A stretch of DNA of 64,000 nt from CAVUAF01 sp964460655 (GCA_964460655.1 CAYWSH010000003.1:1-64000); one strand, 5' to 3'. Positions 26,149-34,596 are shown, counted from the stretch's first letter. Program-made: numbers and translations. The notes: generated from the letters alone by a model not told the origin.

Positions 26149-27360
26149 ATGCTTGCCTTGGCTGATACGGCGACTGCCGTGGACCGACTTGCGGTGAGCG
26201 GGCGCGCGCGCATCCTGATCGCTTACTTCGATGCCGGCGGCGGACACCGAGCGGCAGCGAACGCGTTGCGCAGCGTGGTCGAAGAGCAGGGACGCGCGTG
26301 GGATATCGAGCTCGTGAATCTGCAAACCGTGCTCGACAGCATCGATCCTTTTCTCAAGGTGACCGGCATCCGGCTGCAAGACCTGTTCAACCGGACGATC
26401 GGCGCGGGGTGGACGCTGGGCGCGCGACAGATGCTGCCGGTGCTGCATGGGATCATCCGGGCACGGCATCGCGCGGGCGTGCGGGCGCTCGCGCGCTTCT
26501 GGACAGAGCAGCGGCCTGACGTGCTGGTCTCGGTCGTACCGAACCTGAATCGCACACTGGCGGAGAGTCTGCGGACCGCGCTGCCCGGCGTGCCGTTCGT
26601 AACGGTCCTCACCGACCTGGCCGATCTCCCACCACACTTCTGGATGGAGAGGGAGTCGGAGCACATCATCTGCGGGACGGAGCGCGCGGCGCAGCAGGCC
26701 GAAGCGATGGGGCATGGCACGCGCACGCGTCGCGTCTCGGGCATGATCCTGCATCCGAAGTTCTACGAAGCGATGCGGGTGGAGCGAGCGCAGGAGCGCG
26801 CCACGCTGGGCCTTCGTCCCGACGTTCCGACGGCGCTCGTCCTGTTCGGCGGGCAAGGATCGCGCCGCATGCGCGTGGTGGCTGAGTCGTTGCGCCACTG
26901 CCGACGCGTGATGCAGGCGATCTTCATCTGCGGACACAACGAAAAGCTCGCTGCTGAGTTGCGCACGGCGGACCTCCCGTATCCGAATGTGGTGATCGAC
27001 TTTACAAAGGAAGTGCCGCGCTACATGGCGATCAGCGACTTCTTCATCGGCAAGCCTGGGCCGGCCAGCGTGAGCGAAGCGGTGCACATGGGCTTGCCGG
27101 TCATCGTGGAGCGCAATGCGTGGACGCTGCCGCAGGAGCGCTACAACGCGGAGTGGATCGAAGAGAAGGGCGTCGGGCTGGTGCTGGGGAACTTCAACGA
27201 ACTGGGGACGGCGGTGGACCGCTTGCTGAACGGCTCGGACCTGCAAGCGCTGCAAGTGCGGACGCGCGGCATCCGGAACCGCGCCGTGTTCGAGATCCCG
27301 GAGGTGCTGGACGGCATCCTGCGCGAGTCGCAGCACGGCGTTGACAGGATTACTAAGTGA
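26149..27360 (+). CDS. MGDG-synthase-like glycosyltransferase (GT28), probable diacylglycerol glycosyltransferase
   Basis: A 403-residue cytosolic, membrane-associated glycosyltransferase. The N-terminal domain begins ARILIAYFDAGGGHRAAANALR, the acceptor-side motif of monogalactosyl-diacylglycerol synthases. The C-terminal domain has FIGKPGPASVSEAVHMGLPVIVERNAWTLPQERYNAEW, the nucleotide-sugar-binding motif of the same family. Such enzymes make glycolipids that can replace phospholipids when phosphate is short. The start has AGGTGTGAAGG upstream. It lies behind a Pho-box-like promoter and 65 bases before the next such gene. Which sugar it uses is unknown. Confidence 0.85.
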   Translation: MLALADTATAVDRLAVSGRARILIAYFDAGGGHRAAANALRSVVEEQGRAWDIELVNLQTVLDSIDPFLKVTGIRLQDLFNRTIGAGWTLGARQMLPVLHGIIRARHRAGVRALARFWTEQRPDVLVSVVPNLNRTLAESLRTALPGVPFVTVLTDLADLPPHFWMERESEHIICGTERAAQQAEAMGHGTRTRRVSGMILHPKFYEAMRVERAQERATLGLRPDVPTALVLFGGQGSRRMRVVAESLRHCRRVMQAIFICGHNEKLAAELRTADLPYPNVVIDFTKEVPRYMAISDFFIGKPGPASVSEAVHMGLPVIVERNAWTLPQERYNAEWIEEKGVGLVLGNFNELGTAVDRLLNGSDLQALQVRTRGIRNRAVFEIPEVLDGILRESQHGVDRITK

Positions 27361-27365
27361 GTACC

Positions 27366-27419
27366 TTCATGGGAGATTCACGCGACATTCACTCAGAATT
27401 AACCGCATTGCGGTAAGAG
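27366..27419 (+). promoter_or_regulatory. Pho-box-like array and -10; probable leaderless promoter
   Basis: TTCATG 27366, TTCACG 27377, TTCACT 27388, TTAACC 27399, all 11 bp apart; -10 TAAGAG at 27414-27419, 15 bp from the last unit. The whole promoter fits in the 65-base gap between two genes. The -10 starts 12 bases before the ATG at 27426, so transcription should start on the start codon. Confidence 0.75.
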
Positions 27420-27425
27420 TGGTGC

Positions 27426-28199
27426 ATGCAGGTTGTGGTGGCTGACACGCTGCTGATCTCCGACATCCATCTCGGATCGGAACTGAGCCGCGCGGCCGAA
27501 GCGCGCCGGTTGCTGAAGCAGGCGTCGTACCGGCGGCTCGTCCTGCTCGGCGACATCTTCTGCGACCTGAACTTTCGCCGGCTGAAGAAAGAGGATTGGG
27601 CGTTCCTCTCGTATATCCGCAAACTGTCGAATCCGAAGCGCGGCATCGAGGTCGTGTGGGTGGAAGGGAACCACGATCACGGACTCGTGGAGGTGATGTC
27701 GCACCTGGTGGGCGTGCGCGCCTATCGCGAGTACAGCTGGAGCGACCGCTTCCACCGGTATGTGGCGGTGCACGGTCATCAGTTCGATCGCTTCCTCATC
27801 AACAACGCATTGCTGAGCCGCGTGGGGGAGTTCGTCTACCTGCATCTGCAGCGGTTCGATCGAGAAGGCAATCCCTTCTCACGCTGGCTCGATCGCGTGA
27901 ATTCCCAATGGCTGCGGCTGACGCCCAAGGTAGCAGCGGGCGCCCTGGCGCATGCGCGCGCGCGGGGCGCTGACGTGATCTTCTGTGGCCACACGCACGA
28001 AGCACTGAGGCTGGAGCGGGAGGGCATCCTCTACGTGAATACCGGTTGCTGGACGCATCACCATCCCACCTTCGTCACCGTGACCAACGGAAAAGTAGAG
28101 CTGCACTACTTCGTCAACGAGGAAACTCTGAGCAGCGAAGTCCTGGAAGATCGCGATGAAAAGATGCTGCTGCCCGAGCCCGATCTGGAGATCGCATAG
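27426..28199 (+). CDS. Metallophosphoesterase, LpxH / UDP-2,3-diacylglucosamine-diphosphatase-like
   Basis: A 257-residue calcineurin-like phosphoesterase with all metal motifs: SDIHLGS (Asp13, His15), LGDIFCD, EGNHDHG, VHGHQFD and CGHTHEA. The closest well-known family is LpxH-like, which cleaves the pyrophosphate of a lipid A precursor. The Pho-like promoter and the glycolipid synthase next door make a role in lipid phosphate release during remodelling equally plausible; that is inference. No Shine-Dalgarno precedes the ATG, which fits a leaderless message. Confidence 0.82.
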   Translation: MQVVVADTLLISDIHLGSELSRAAEARRLLKQASYRRLVLLGDIFCDLNFRRLKKEDWAFLSYIRKLSNPKRGIEVVWVEGNHDHGLVEVMSHLVGVRAYREYSWSDRFHRYVAVHGHQFDRFLINNALLSRVGEFVYLHLQRFDREGNPFSRWLDRVNSQWLRLTPKVAAGALAHARARGADVIFCGHTHEALRLEREGILYVNTGCWTHHHPTFVTVTNGKVELHYFVNEETLSSEVLEDRDEKMLLPEPDLEIA

Positions 28200-28211
28200 T
28201 GAAGCCCGCCG

Positions 28212-28676
28212 ATGCCATCGCCTGAGATCAATCGTCAAGTCGCGGCGGTCTGCTACCGGAAGTCGCCGGCGGGGACGGAGTTTCTCCTGGTCCGGACGAC
28301 GGGTGGGCGTTGGACGTTTCCCAAAGGGAACTCGCGGCCCGGGAAGAATGCAGCACGCGAGGCGGCCCGTGAAGCCTACGAAGAAGCCGGCGCCATCGGC
28401 GTGTGCGAGCGCGCGCCGCTGGCGGTGTACCGGCACGTAAAGGCGGGCTGGGACAGCTGGCCACGGCTGGAATATGAAGTCGTCGCGTTCCTAATGCAGG
28501 TGTCGCTTACGGTGCGGAACCGCGAAGCGGCACGCACGCCGCGCTGGTTCTCGCCGGACGAGGCGAAGGAGCGGCTCGCCACCGGGCGCTCCACCGAACT
28601 CGCCGCCGAGTTGATGCGGATCATCGAGCTGGCAGTGAAAGACGTGCGCGCCTCCCGCGCACGGCACAGCGCCTGA
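28212..28676 (+). CDS. Nudix hydrolase, diphosphoinositol/diadenosine-polyphosphate-like
   Basis: A 154-residue Nudix protein. The box runs from PKGNSRPGKNAAREA to REAYEEAGA; the first Glu of the usual G-x5-E is Lys here, as in DIPP/Ap4A-type members that begin PKGxxxxG and keep REx2EExG. These hydrolyse nucleoside-linked or inositol pyrophosphates. It follows the phosphoesterase by 12 bases and probably shares its Pho-like promoter. Substrate unknown. Confidence 0.85.
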   Translation: MPSPEINRQVAAVCYRKSPAGTEFLLVRTTGGRWTFPKGNSRPGKNAAREAAREAYEEAGAIGVCERAPLAVYRHVKAGWDSWPRLEYEVVAFLMQVSLTVRNREAARTPRWFSPDEAKERLATGRSTELAAELMRIIELAVKDVRASRARHSA

Positions 28677-28685
28677 TATCCAAAG

Positions 28686-28709
28686 AAAAAGGGCGCCGTT
28701 GCAGCGCCC
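28686..28709 (-). terminator. Hairpin with a T-run on the minus strand
   Basis: GGGCGC (28691-28696) and GCGCCC (28704-28709) pair across a 7-base loop. On the minus strand the stem is followed by TTTTTCTTT, a good intrinsic terminator, yet no minus-strand protein gene lies upstream of it. On the plus strand, after the Nudix gene, the hairpin lacks a T-run. Confidence 0.5.
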
Positions 28710-28739
28710 ATCAGCAGGGTAGGAAGGTTCCGCACGAAG

Positions 28740-28793
28740 TTTGTAATAGGCGGATGTTGGCGCGGAATCACGCCACGATGAAAATCTGATGAA
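28740..28793 (-). promoter_or_regulatory. Possible degenerate reverse Pho-like promoter
   Basis: Read on the minus strand, TTCATC occurs at 28793 and again exactly 11 bp on at 28782. The next two 11-bp units are degenerate; TACAAA (28745-28740) lies where a -10 would fall. It would fire toward the minus-strand terminator at 28709-28686, giving an RNA of about 50 bases. Weak; reported because of the matching spacing. Confidence 0.2.
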
Positions 28794-28889
28794 TTCTTGC
28801 CCGTTGCCTCTGAAATCTTCCACCGCGCTGGAAAAGCTGTGCGAATCGCGCATCATTAATGCAGTGTTACAACGCGCGCTGGGAGCCCA

Positions 28890-28931
28890 TTCGCGACGAT
28901 TCACAATCGTTTAATGTGGCGGCGCTACCTT
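28890..28931 (+). promoter_or_regulatory. Pho-box-like array and -10 upstream of the PhoB-like regulator; leaderless
   Basis: TTCGCG 28890, TTCACA 28900 and TTAATG 28911 (10- then 11-bp steps); -10 TACCTT at 28926-28931, 15 bp from the last unit as in the other arrays. The -10 starts 13 bases before ATG 28939, so the start codon should be the first transcribed triplet. The site implies autoregulation if the encoded regulator is PhoB. Confidence 0.65.
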
Positions 28932-28938
28932 CGGTGGC

Positions 28939-29640
28939 ATGACGCACCTGATCTACCTGGTCGAGGATGACGTCGACATCCTGCGCTTGCAGCGTCACGG
29001 CCTGGAAGCGGCCGGCTTTCAAGTATCCACTTTCACGTCAGCGTTCGGAGTGCTCGAGGCGGCACTCAAGGATTCACCGTCGCTCGTGGTGCTCGACATC
29101 ATGTTGCCCGGCGGAGACGGGCTTGACCTGTGCCGGCGCATCCGCCAGTCACCTGCGCTGAACTCGCTGCCGGTCATCTTCCTGACGGCGAAGACCGCGG
29201 AGAGCGACCGGGTCCACGGGCTCGAGATCGGCGGCGACGACTACATGACCAAGCCGTTCAGCCCGCGCGAATTCGTGGCGCGAGTGAAGGCGGTGCTGCG
29301 CCGGTTCGAGCGTCCGCTGCCAAAAAAAGTGATCGAAGCGGGCGACCTGCGTATCGATGCCGGCGCGATGAAGCTGGTGGTGCGGGGGGCGCCCGTGGTG
29401 ACCACGACCACGGAGTTCCGGCTGCTCGAGTATCTGGCGCGGCATCCGGGACAGGTGTTCACCCGCGACCAACTATTGGACGCAGTGTGGCGCGACACGC
29501 AGTTCGTGACGCCACGGTCGATCGACGTTTACGTGCGCAAGCTGCGCGAGAAGATCGAGCGCGCGCCCGAGGACCCGGAATACCTGGTGACGATCCGCGG
29601 CGCAGGTTATCGCTTCGAGGTGCCCGGTCAGGCCCGTTGA
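28939..29640 (+). CDS. phoB: OmpR/PhoB-family response regulator
   Basis: A 233-residue two-domain regulator. The receiver has acidic pair EDD, phosphoacceptor Asp53 (VVLDIMLPGGDG), Thr in FLTAKT and Lys in TKPFSPREFVARVKAVLRR, a PhoB-like run. The C-terminal winged helix has FRLLEYLARHPGQVFTRDQLLDAVW and SIDVYVRKLREKIE with the terminal hairpin RGAGYRFE. No histidine kinase such as PhoR is adjacent. The PhoB call comes from these motifs plus the four Pho-box-like promoters around it, one of them its own; other OmpR subgroups cannot be excluded. Confidence 0.8.
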   Translation: MTHLIYLVEDDVDILRLQRHGLEAAGFQVSTFTSAFGVLEAALKDSPSLVVLDIMLPGGDGLDLCRRIRQSPALNSLPVIFLTAKTAESDRVHGLEIGGDDYMTKPFSPREFVARVKAVLRRFERPLPKKVIEAGDLRIDAGAMKLVVRGAPVVTTTTEFRLLEYLARHPGQVFTRDQLLDAVWRDTQFVTPRSIDVYVRKLREKIERAPEDPEYLVTIRGAGYRFEVPGQAR

Positions 29641-29677
29641 GGCGCACCGCGAGCGGGTACCCGCGTGTCCTCCTTCA

Positions 29678-29935
29678 GTGCGTGTGGTTGGCGATGGCGC
29701 GCAGCAGCCATTGCTCGAAGGTCCGGTCGCTCGGGCAGCGGTCGAGCAACCGGGGCTGGTCTTCGTCGCTGGCGAGCGTCCAGTTCGCGTACTCATCGCG
29801 CCCGAGGCGGAAGCGATAGCCGAACGCGGCGAACTTTACCGTGGTGCCCGCGTGGTAAGAGATGTCGAGCGCATCGCGAACCGTCGCGGAAAGATGCGAT
29901 TCGAGAAAGTCTCGAAGCTCTTCGTAATCACTCAT
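29678..29935 (-). CDS. Hypothetical 85-residue protein
   Basis: A small acidic protein beginning MSDYEELRDFLESHLSATV; it has no cysteine-rich, membrane or signal segment except a single Cys (DRCPSD). ATG 29935 is preceded by GGGAGACC. It is convergent with the PhoB-like gene, 37 bases apart. I do not recognise the family. Confidence 0.5.
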
Positions 29936-30026
29936 CGTAGGGTCTCCCAGAGTGGCCTTCAGCTTGCGTGCGGAGCAAAAGCATCGGCGAACACGATCCA
30001 AGGTCGTGCTTTAGGCTTGCTGAGGG

Positions 30027-30677
30027 CTAGACGACGGGAGGGGCGCGCGACAAGCGCTGCGTGATCGCGCGTGCACGCGGCGGACCGGCGGTCGAAGAAG
30101 GATCCAGACTGCGCGCAGAGGGCGGACGGGTGGATATGCTGACGGCCAGCAACAGGCCGGTCGGATACCGCTGCGGCAGCGAGAGCGCCGCAGGATCGGC
30201 GGGCTGCATCGGAGCCAATAACCGCCGGCAAGGGGATGTGGCGGGCGATGGAAACTCGGCGGGGACGCGGTTGCCGAAGCGCCCGTGCCCGTCGTTCAGC
30301 CACACGCCCACGCGCTTGCCGCTGACGGCCTGCTCGACGACCACGTCGGGGAAGCCATCATTATTCATGTCGCGCGCGGCTACGCTGAGGCCGCGCTCCG
30401 GCGATTCCAGCATCAGCTCGGTATTCGCGCCGCCGCTAAGGTGGAGTTCGATACGGATTCGGGTCTGGTCATGCCGCCAGCCGGATTCAAACAGAACGGC
30501 GCCATCCGGCTGCTGGTCGCCATCGAAATCGGCGATGGCGAGAGATCGTGCGAGCGGCGTAGGGATGCCGACGCGCGACAACGCCCCCTGGAGGCCATCT
30601 TGTGCGGCCGCGCGCTGCACTGCGAGCGCAAGGGCAAGGACGAGCAGACCGAGATGGAGGAGGCGCGCCTTCATCAT
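30027..30677 (-). CDS. Secreted FG-GAP/VCBS-repeat protein
   Basis: A 216-residue protein with a signal peptide (LLHLGLLVLALALAVQRAAAQ). Two calcium-loop repeats are visible, ADFDGDQQPDGAV (~residue 50) and DMNNDGFPDVVVE (~103), the DxDxDG pattern of integrin-alpha-like propeller blades. Full propellers need about seven blades, so this is a short form. The C-terminal third is low-complexity and basic, and may reflect a frameshift in a longer gene. Function unknown. Confidence 0.6.
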   Translation of the reverse strand: MMKARLLHLGLLVLALALAVQRAAAQDGLQGALSRVGIPTPLARSLAIADFDGDQQPDGAVLFESGWRHDQTRIRIELHLSGGANTELMLESPERGLSVAARDMNNDGFPDVVVEQAVSGKRVGVWLNDGHGRFGNRVPAEFPSPATSPCRRLLAPMQPADPAALSLPQRYPTGLLLAVSISTRPPSARSLDPSSTAGPPRARAITQRLSRAPPVV

Positions 30678-30785
30678 GCGGGACCCGCTAACGCCGCACA
30701 GAATATCAAACCTGCGGCGCTCACTTGAGGCGGTGGGAAGCTCCAGTCACCAGTCAGGGCGATGCAGCGCATCGGATTTTCCTAT

Positions 30786-30814
30786 TTGTTGCCACCCGTC
30801 CAATCGCCTAGGAT
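30786..30814 (+). promoter_or_regulatory. Promoter of cysteine-rich paralogue 2
   Basis: TTGTTG (30786-30791), 17-bp spacer, TAGGAT (30809-30814), about 48 bases before the ATG at 30862. Confidence 0.5.
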
Positions 30815-30861
30815 TTCGTTGCTGCGAACCAGCAACAACTCCAGATAAGAGACGGACGAGA

Positions 30862-32418
30862 ATGCCGAACTTGCGAATGAGTACCTGGCTGCGAACGCTG
30901 ATCGCGGTAACGGTTTGTCTTGTTGGCATCGCTTCTCTCGCCAAGGCGCAGCTTGTCGTGCGCTCCTTCGACGGCGACCAAGGGCCCCAGCAGGAGAAGT
31001 GCAAGCCGGAAGAACTACGCTGCGGACGCCAGGCGGAAATGATGGCTGCGGCGAACGGCAAGCAGGTGCTGCAAGTGACGTGGCAGCACGTGAACGTTTA
31101 CGACTACAACGGCAAGCAGCTGCGCTCCATCCCGTTGCCGGAATTCATCCGCAAGGCGGGACTGGACCCGAATCCGGTACCGCGGCGTGCCGGAGTAACG
31201 GACAAAGGACCGTTCGAGCCGCATGTGGTGTTCGACGAGTTCATCGGCCGCTGGGTGATGAACTTAAGTTGCCTGAACGACTGCTTCCTTGTCAGCAAGA
31301 CCGCGGACGCGACCGGCGAGTGGCGCGGCGTTTACATGACCTGCCTGCAGGGCGGCCCGTGCCTGAATAACGACCCATCGCTGCAACTCGGGTATGACAA
31401 GAACGGCGTCTATCACTGCGCCGCCCACTTGGGAGACGACAATCCCAACACCATCAAGAATGTGGCGTACGACTGCTTCGCGATCCCGCCGGAGGAAGTG
31501 AAGGGAATCGGGGAAGGCAAGGAGCCGGTGCATCTCAATCGCAATCACAACATGATGATGCACATCCGGCCGGCCGTGGACCAGAACCCACGCAAGGCAA
31601 CGAATGCGCCGGCGATGTTCGCTGCGCGGACGTGTTATCGCCCTGAACCTGGCGGTTGCCAGAAGGCGACCAACTTCGTCTTCGAATGGATGGTGACCAC
31701 GTTCACCTGGAATGGCGTGACCGGTACCTACGGCCCCGACCAACTCATCAAGACCGACGTCGGTTCGCAACAGAACAAGTGGCTCTACAGCATTCCGTGT
31801 TGCGGGCCGAATGCGGCGATCCCGCAGATGGGCAGCGACGTCCCGGTGCGGATACAGGAGAGCCATCGGCTCAACAACCTGGTGCAGAACGGATCGCATC
31901 TGCAAGTGGTCTTCGGCTCCGGTCCGTGCACGCACGACTGCGGCGCGCAGGGTGAGGACAAGAAGAACATCATGTTCTGGGCAGACCTCGACTGCACCGA
32001 CCCGGCTGCGTGCAAAGTCGCGCAGACCGCGAAGATCGCAGGACCGGAAGCGCTGTTCCCCAGCGTCGGTGTCGATGACAAGGGGAACGTCGGCATCATC
32101 GCGGCGTCGTCATCCGAGAAGGACTACCTTTCCATCCTGCTATGGACGCATAAAGCGATCGATCCGGCGAATACATTCAGCGAGCCCATCACGGTGGTTG
32201 CCGGGACGCATCCCTACACCTGCCCGAACCGGATGAACCTTGCGCTGATTGCGAGCGCGGTGGGAATGCTGACGGTGCGCGACCCGCGCGACGGCTCAAA
32301 GCTGTGGACGACGCACCAGTATGCGAATGACGCGACACCCTGCGTGTGGAATTCGCGGCTCGTCGAGTATCAGCCGAGTGCGGCGGTGAAGGGCGCGGCA
32401 AAACCACGGAAGAAGTAG
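30862..32418 (+). CDS. Secreted cysteine-rich protein, uncharacterised family (paralogue 2)
   Basis: A 518-residue exported protein (signal ending VGIASLAKAQ). It is clearly homologous over its whole length to the 20404-21936 product: all 18 cysteines align, and stretches such as FEPHVVFDEFI, GPCLNNDP, IGEGKEPVHLNR and IPCCGPNAAIPQ are nearly the same. It ends in a Lys-rich tail (KGAAKPRKK) absent from paralogue 1. It has a standard Sec signal without a lipobox. The frame is open far upstream (30061), but that part is antisense to the FG-GAP gene. Role unknown. Confidence 0.78.
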   Translation: MPNLRMSTWLRTLIAVTVCLVGIASLAKAQLVVRSFDGDQGPQQEKCKPEELRCGRQAEMMAAANGKQVLQVTWQHVNVYDYNGKQLRSIPLPEFIRKAGLDPNPVPRRAGVTDKGPFEPHVVFDEFIGRWVMNLSCLNDCFLVSKTADATGEWRGVYMTCLQGGPCLNNDPSLQLGYDKNGVYHCAAHLGDDNPNTIKNVAYDCFAIPPEEVKGIGEGKEPVHLNRNHNMMMHIRPAVDQNPRKATNAPAMFAARTCYRPEPGGCQKATNFVFEWMVTTFTWNGVTGTYGPDQLIKTDVGSQQNKWLYSIPCCGPNAAIPQMGSDVPVRIQESHRLNNLVQNGSHLQVVFGSGPCTHDCGAQGEDKKNIMFWADLDCTDPAACKVAQTAKIAGPEALFPSVGVDDKGNVGIIAASSSEKDYLSILLWTHKAIDPANTFSEPITVVAGTHPYTCPNRMNLALIASAVGMLTVRDPRDGSKLWTTHQYANDATPCVWNSRLVEYQPSAAVKGAAKPRKK

Positions 32419-32476
32419 CTCTCAACCATGGACTCGAGGAAAGTCTTCGATCTGAAGCGATCAGCAGGAGGGGACG

Positions 32477-33292
32477 ATGCCAAAGACTGCCGAACTGCAG
32501 AGGTCGGTGTATGAGCCGGACCAGCCCGGACTCGATTTCCCGGCCGTGCCGACGTTCGCCACGCGCGCCGAAGAGGGCATGCATCGCAAGCAACGGCTGG
32601 TGGCGGCGTGTCGCGCCTTTGCGCAGCATGGTTTCGATTACGGATTTGCCGGGCACCTGACGGTGCGCGATCCCGAGCGGCCTCAGCTTTATTGGACGAA
32701 TCCGATGGCGGTCCACTTTTCGCAGGTAAGGATGTCGAACCTGATCCTGGTTGACCATCAAGGGCAGGTGGTGGAAGGGAACCACGCGGTCAACCGCGCC
32801 GGCTTCGTGCTGCATGCGGCGGTCCACGAGGCGCATCGTGACATTGTGGCGATGTGTCATGCGCACACCATTTATGGAACGGCGTTTTCGTCGCTCGGCC
32901 GCCCACTGGATCCCATCAGCCAGGATGCGGCTTGTTTTTTCGAAGACCACATGGTGATCCGCGAGGAAGCGGGCGCAGTGGCGGTGGAGACAGACGCAGG
33001 TCATGCGGTCGCGGCGGCGCTCGGCAAGGTGAAGGCGATCATTCACCAGAACCACGGGCTCCTCACGGTGAGCCGGCACAGCATCGATGCGGCCGCTTTC
33101 TGGTTCATCGGACTCGAACGCTGCTGCCGGCAACAATTGCTGGTCGAGGCGACCGGTTCCAAGCCGGTCATGGTCTCGCCGGAGAAGGCCCGCCACAGCC
33201 GCGAACACGTGGGAAGTGAATACATCGGCTGGCTGCACTTTCAGCCGCTCTACAGTCAGCTCGTCAAGACCAGCCCGGACATGTTCAGTTGA
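32477..33292 (+). CDS. Class II aldolase/adducin-family protein
   Basis: A 271-residue zinc enzyme of the fuculose-phosphate-aldolase fold. The metal histidines are in MCHAHTIYG and HQNHGLL; VNRAGFVLHAAVHEAHRDI carries the acidic region. AGGAGGGG lies just before the ATG. Members act as aldolases, epimerases or decarboxylases, so the substrate is open. The next gene, an anion transporter, overlaps its stop by four bases, which suggests uptake and breakdown of one small organic acid or sugar acid. Confidence 0.85.
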   Translation: MPKTAELQRSVYEPDQPGLDFPAVPTFATRAEEGMHRKQRLVAACRAFAQHGFDYGFAGHLTVRDPERPQLYWTNPMAVHFSQVRMSNLILVDHQGQVVEGNHAVNRAGFVLHAAVHEAHRDIVAMCHAHTIYGTAFSSLGRPLDPISQDAACFFEDHMVIREEAGAVAVETDAGHAVAAALGKVKAIIHQNHGLLTVSRHSIDAAAFWFIGLERCCRQQLLVEATGSKPVMVSPEKARHSREHVGSEYIGWLHFQPLYSQLVKTSPDMFS

Positions 33293-34596
33293 GCACTGAT
33301 CCGAGCGAGCGGCAGGCTTATCGCAAGGTCACGTGGCGGCTGATCCCGTTGCTGTTCATCTGCTACGTGTTCGCGTATCTCGACCGCGTCAACGTAGGTT
33401 TTGCCAAGCTGCAGATGTCGGCCGACCTGGGCCTGAGCGACACGGCGTACGGAATCGGCGCGGGCGTCTTCTTCCTCGGCTATTTCGTGTTCGAGATCCC
33501 CAGCAATCTGGCGCTCCACCGTTTTGGCGCACGCATGTGGATCGCGCGCATCATGCTGACCTGGGGAGCGATCTCCGGCTGCATGATGCTGCTGACCAGC
33601 CCGTCGGCGTTCTACATGCTCAGGTTCGCGCTGGGCGTTGCCGAAGCCGGATTCTTTCCGGGCGTGATCCTCTATTTGACTTACTGGTATCCCGCTGCAC
33701 GACGCGGAACGATCACGGCGGTGTTCCTGACCGGGATCCCGCTGGCGGGAGTGATCGGCGGGCCACTCTCGGGATGGATCATGACGCGCTTCGACCACGT
33801 GCTCGCCTTGGCGGGGTGGAGATGGTTGTTCGCGCTGGAAGCGTTACCGTCTCTGTTATTGGGAGCGATGGTGCCGTTTTGTCTCGACAATGACATTGCC
33901 TCCGCGCAGTGGCTCTCCCAGCAAGAGAAGATGTTGCTCACGGAGCGTTTGGCGGAAGAGAACAAGCAGATCGCGGTCCACAGCTTCCGACAAGCGATGA
34001 TGAGCGGCCGCGTGTGGGCGTTGAGCCTGGCTTACTTTGGCCTGGTGATGTCGCTTTATGGTGTCGCTTTCTGGCTGCCGAGCCTGTTGCGGACGGCGGG
34101 CGTGCGCGATGCGTTCAACATCGGCCTGCTAGCGGCGGTGCCGTACGCGGCGGCTGCCGCGGCGATGGTGTTGGTGGGACGTAGCGCCGACCGGAGGAAT
34201 GAACGCCGATGGCACGTGGCGCTACCGGCGATCGCGGGTTCTTGCGGGCTCCTGTTCAGCGCGATGTACACGAACGACGTCGCCCTGACGGTGGCCTTCC
34301 TGAGCATCGCCGTCGCGGGAACGCTGGCGGCGATCAGCCAATTCTGGTCTCTGCCGCCCGCATTCCTCGGCGGCGCGGCCGCGGCGGGTGGAATCGGGCT
34401 GATCAACTCGGTCGGAAATCTGGCAGGCTTCCTGAGTTCACCGATGATGGGGTGGATCTCGGACCACACGAAGAGTATGGCGTTGGGGCTCGAATGCATC
34501 GCCACCTTCCTGGTCATGGGAGGGTTGACATGCGTATTGATCGGCGGCACGGCGGGCCCTCAGGGGACGCGCCAGGACGTCGCAGCGGATGACTAG
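33289..34596 (+). CDS. MFS transporter of the anion:cation symporter family
   Basis: A 435-residue inner-membrane protein with 12 predicted helices. The N-terminal RLIPLLFICYVFAYLDRVNVGFAKL and GYFVFEIPSNLALHRFGARMWIARIM are diagnostic for the ACS family (tartrate, phthalate, galactonate and glucarate carriers). It starts with TTG in the TTGA overlap with the aldolase stop, so translation is coupled. Substrate is probably a carboxylate. Confidence 0.9.
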   Translation: MSTDPSERQAYRKVTWRLIPLLFICYVFAYLDRVNVGFAKLQMSADLGLSDTAYGIGAGVFFLGYFVFEIPSNLALHRFGARMWIARIMLTWGAISGCMMLLTSPSAFYMLRFALGVAEAGFFPGVILYLTYWYPAARRGTITAVFLTGIPLAGVIGGPLSGWIMTRFDHVLALAGWRWLFALEALPSLLLGAMVPFCLDNDIASAQWLSQQEKMLLTERLAEENKQIAVHSFRQAMMSGRVWALSLAYFGLVMSLYGVAFWLPSLLRTAGVRDAFNIGLLAAVPYAAAAAAMVLVGRSADRRNERRWHVALPAIAGSCGLLFSAMYTNDVALTVAFLSIAVAGTLAAISQFWSLPPAFLGGAAAAGGIGLINSVGNLAGFLSSPMMGWISDHTKSMALGLECIATFLVMGGLTCVLIGGTAGPQGTRQDVAADD

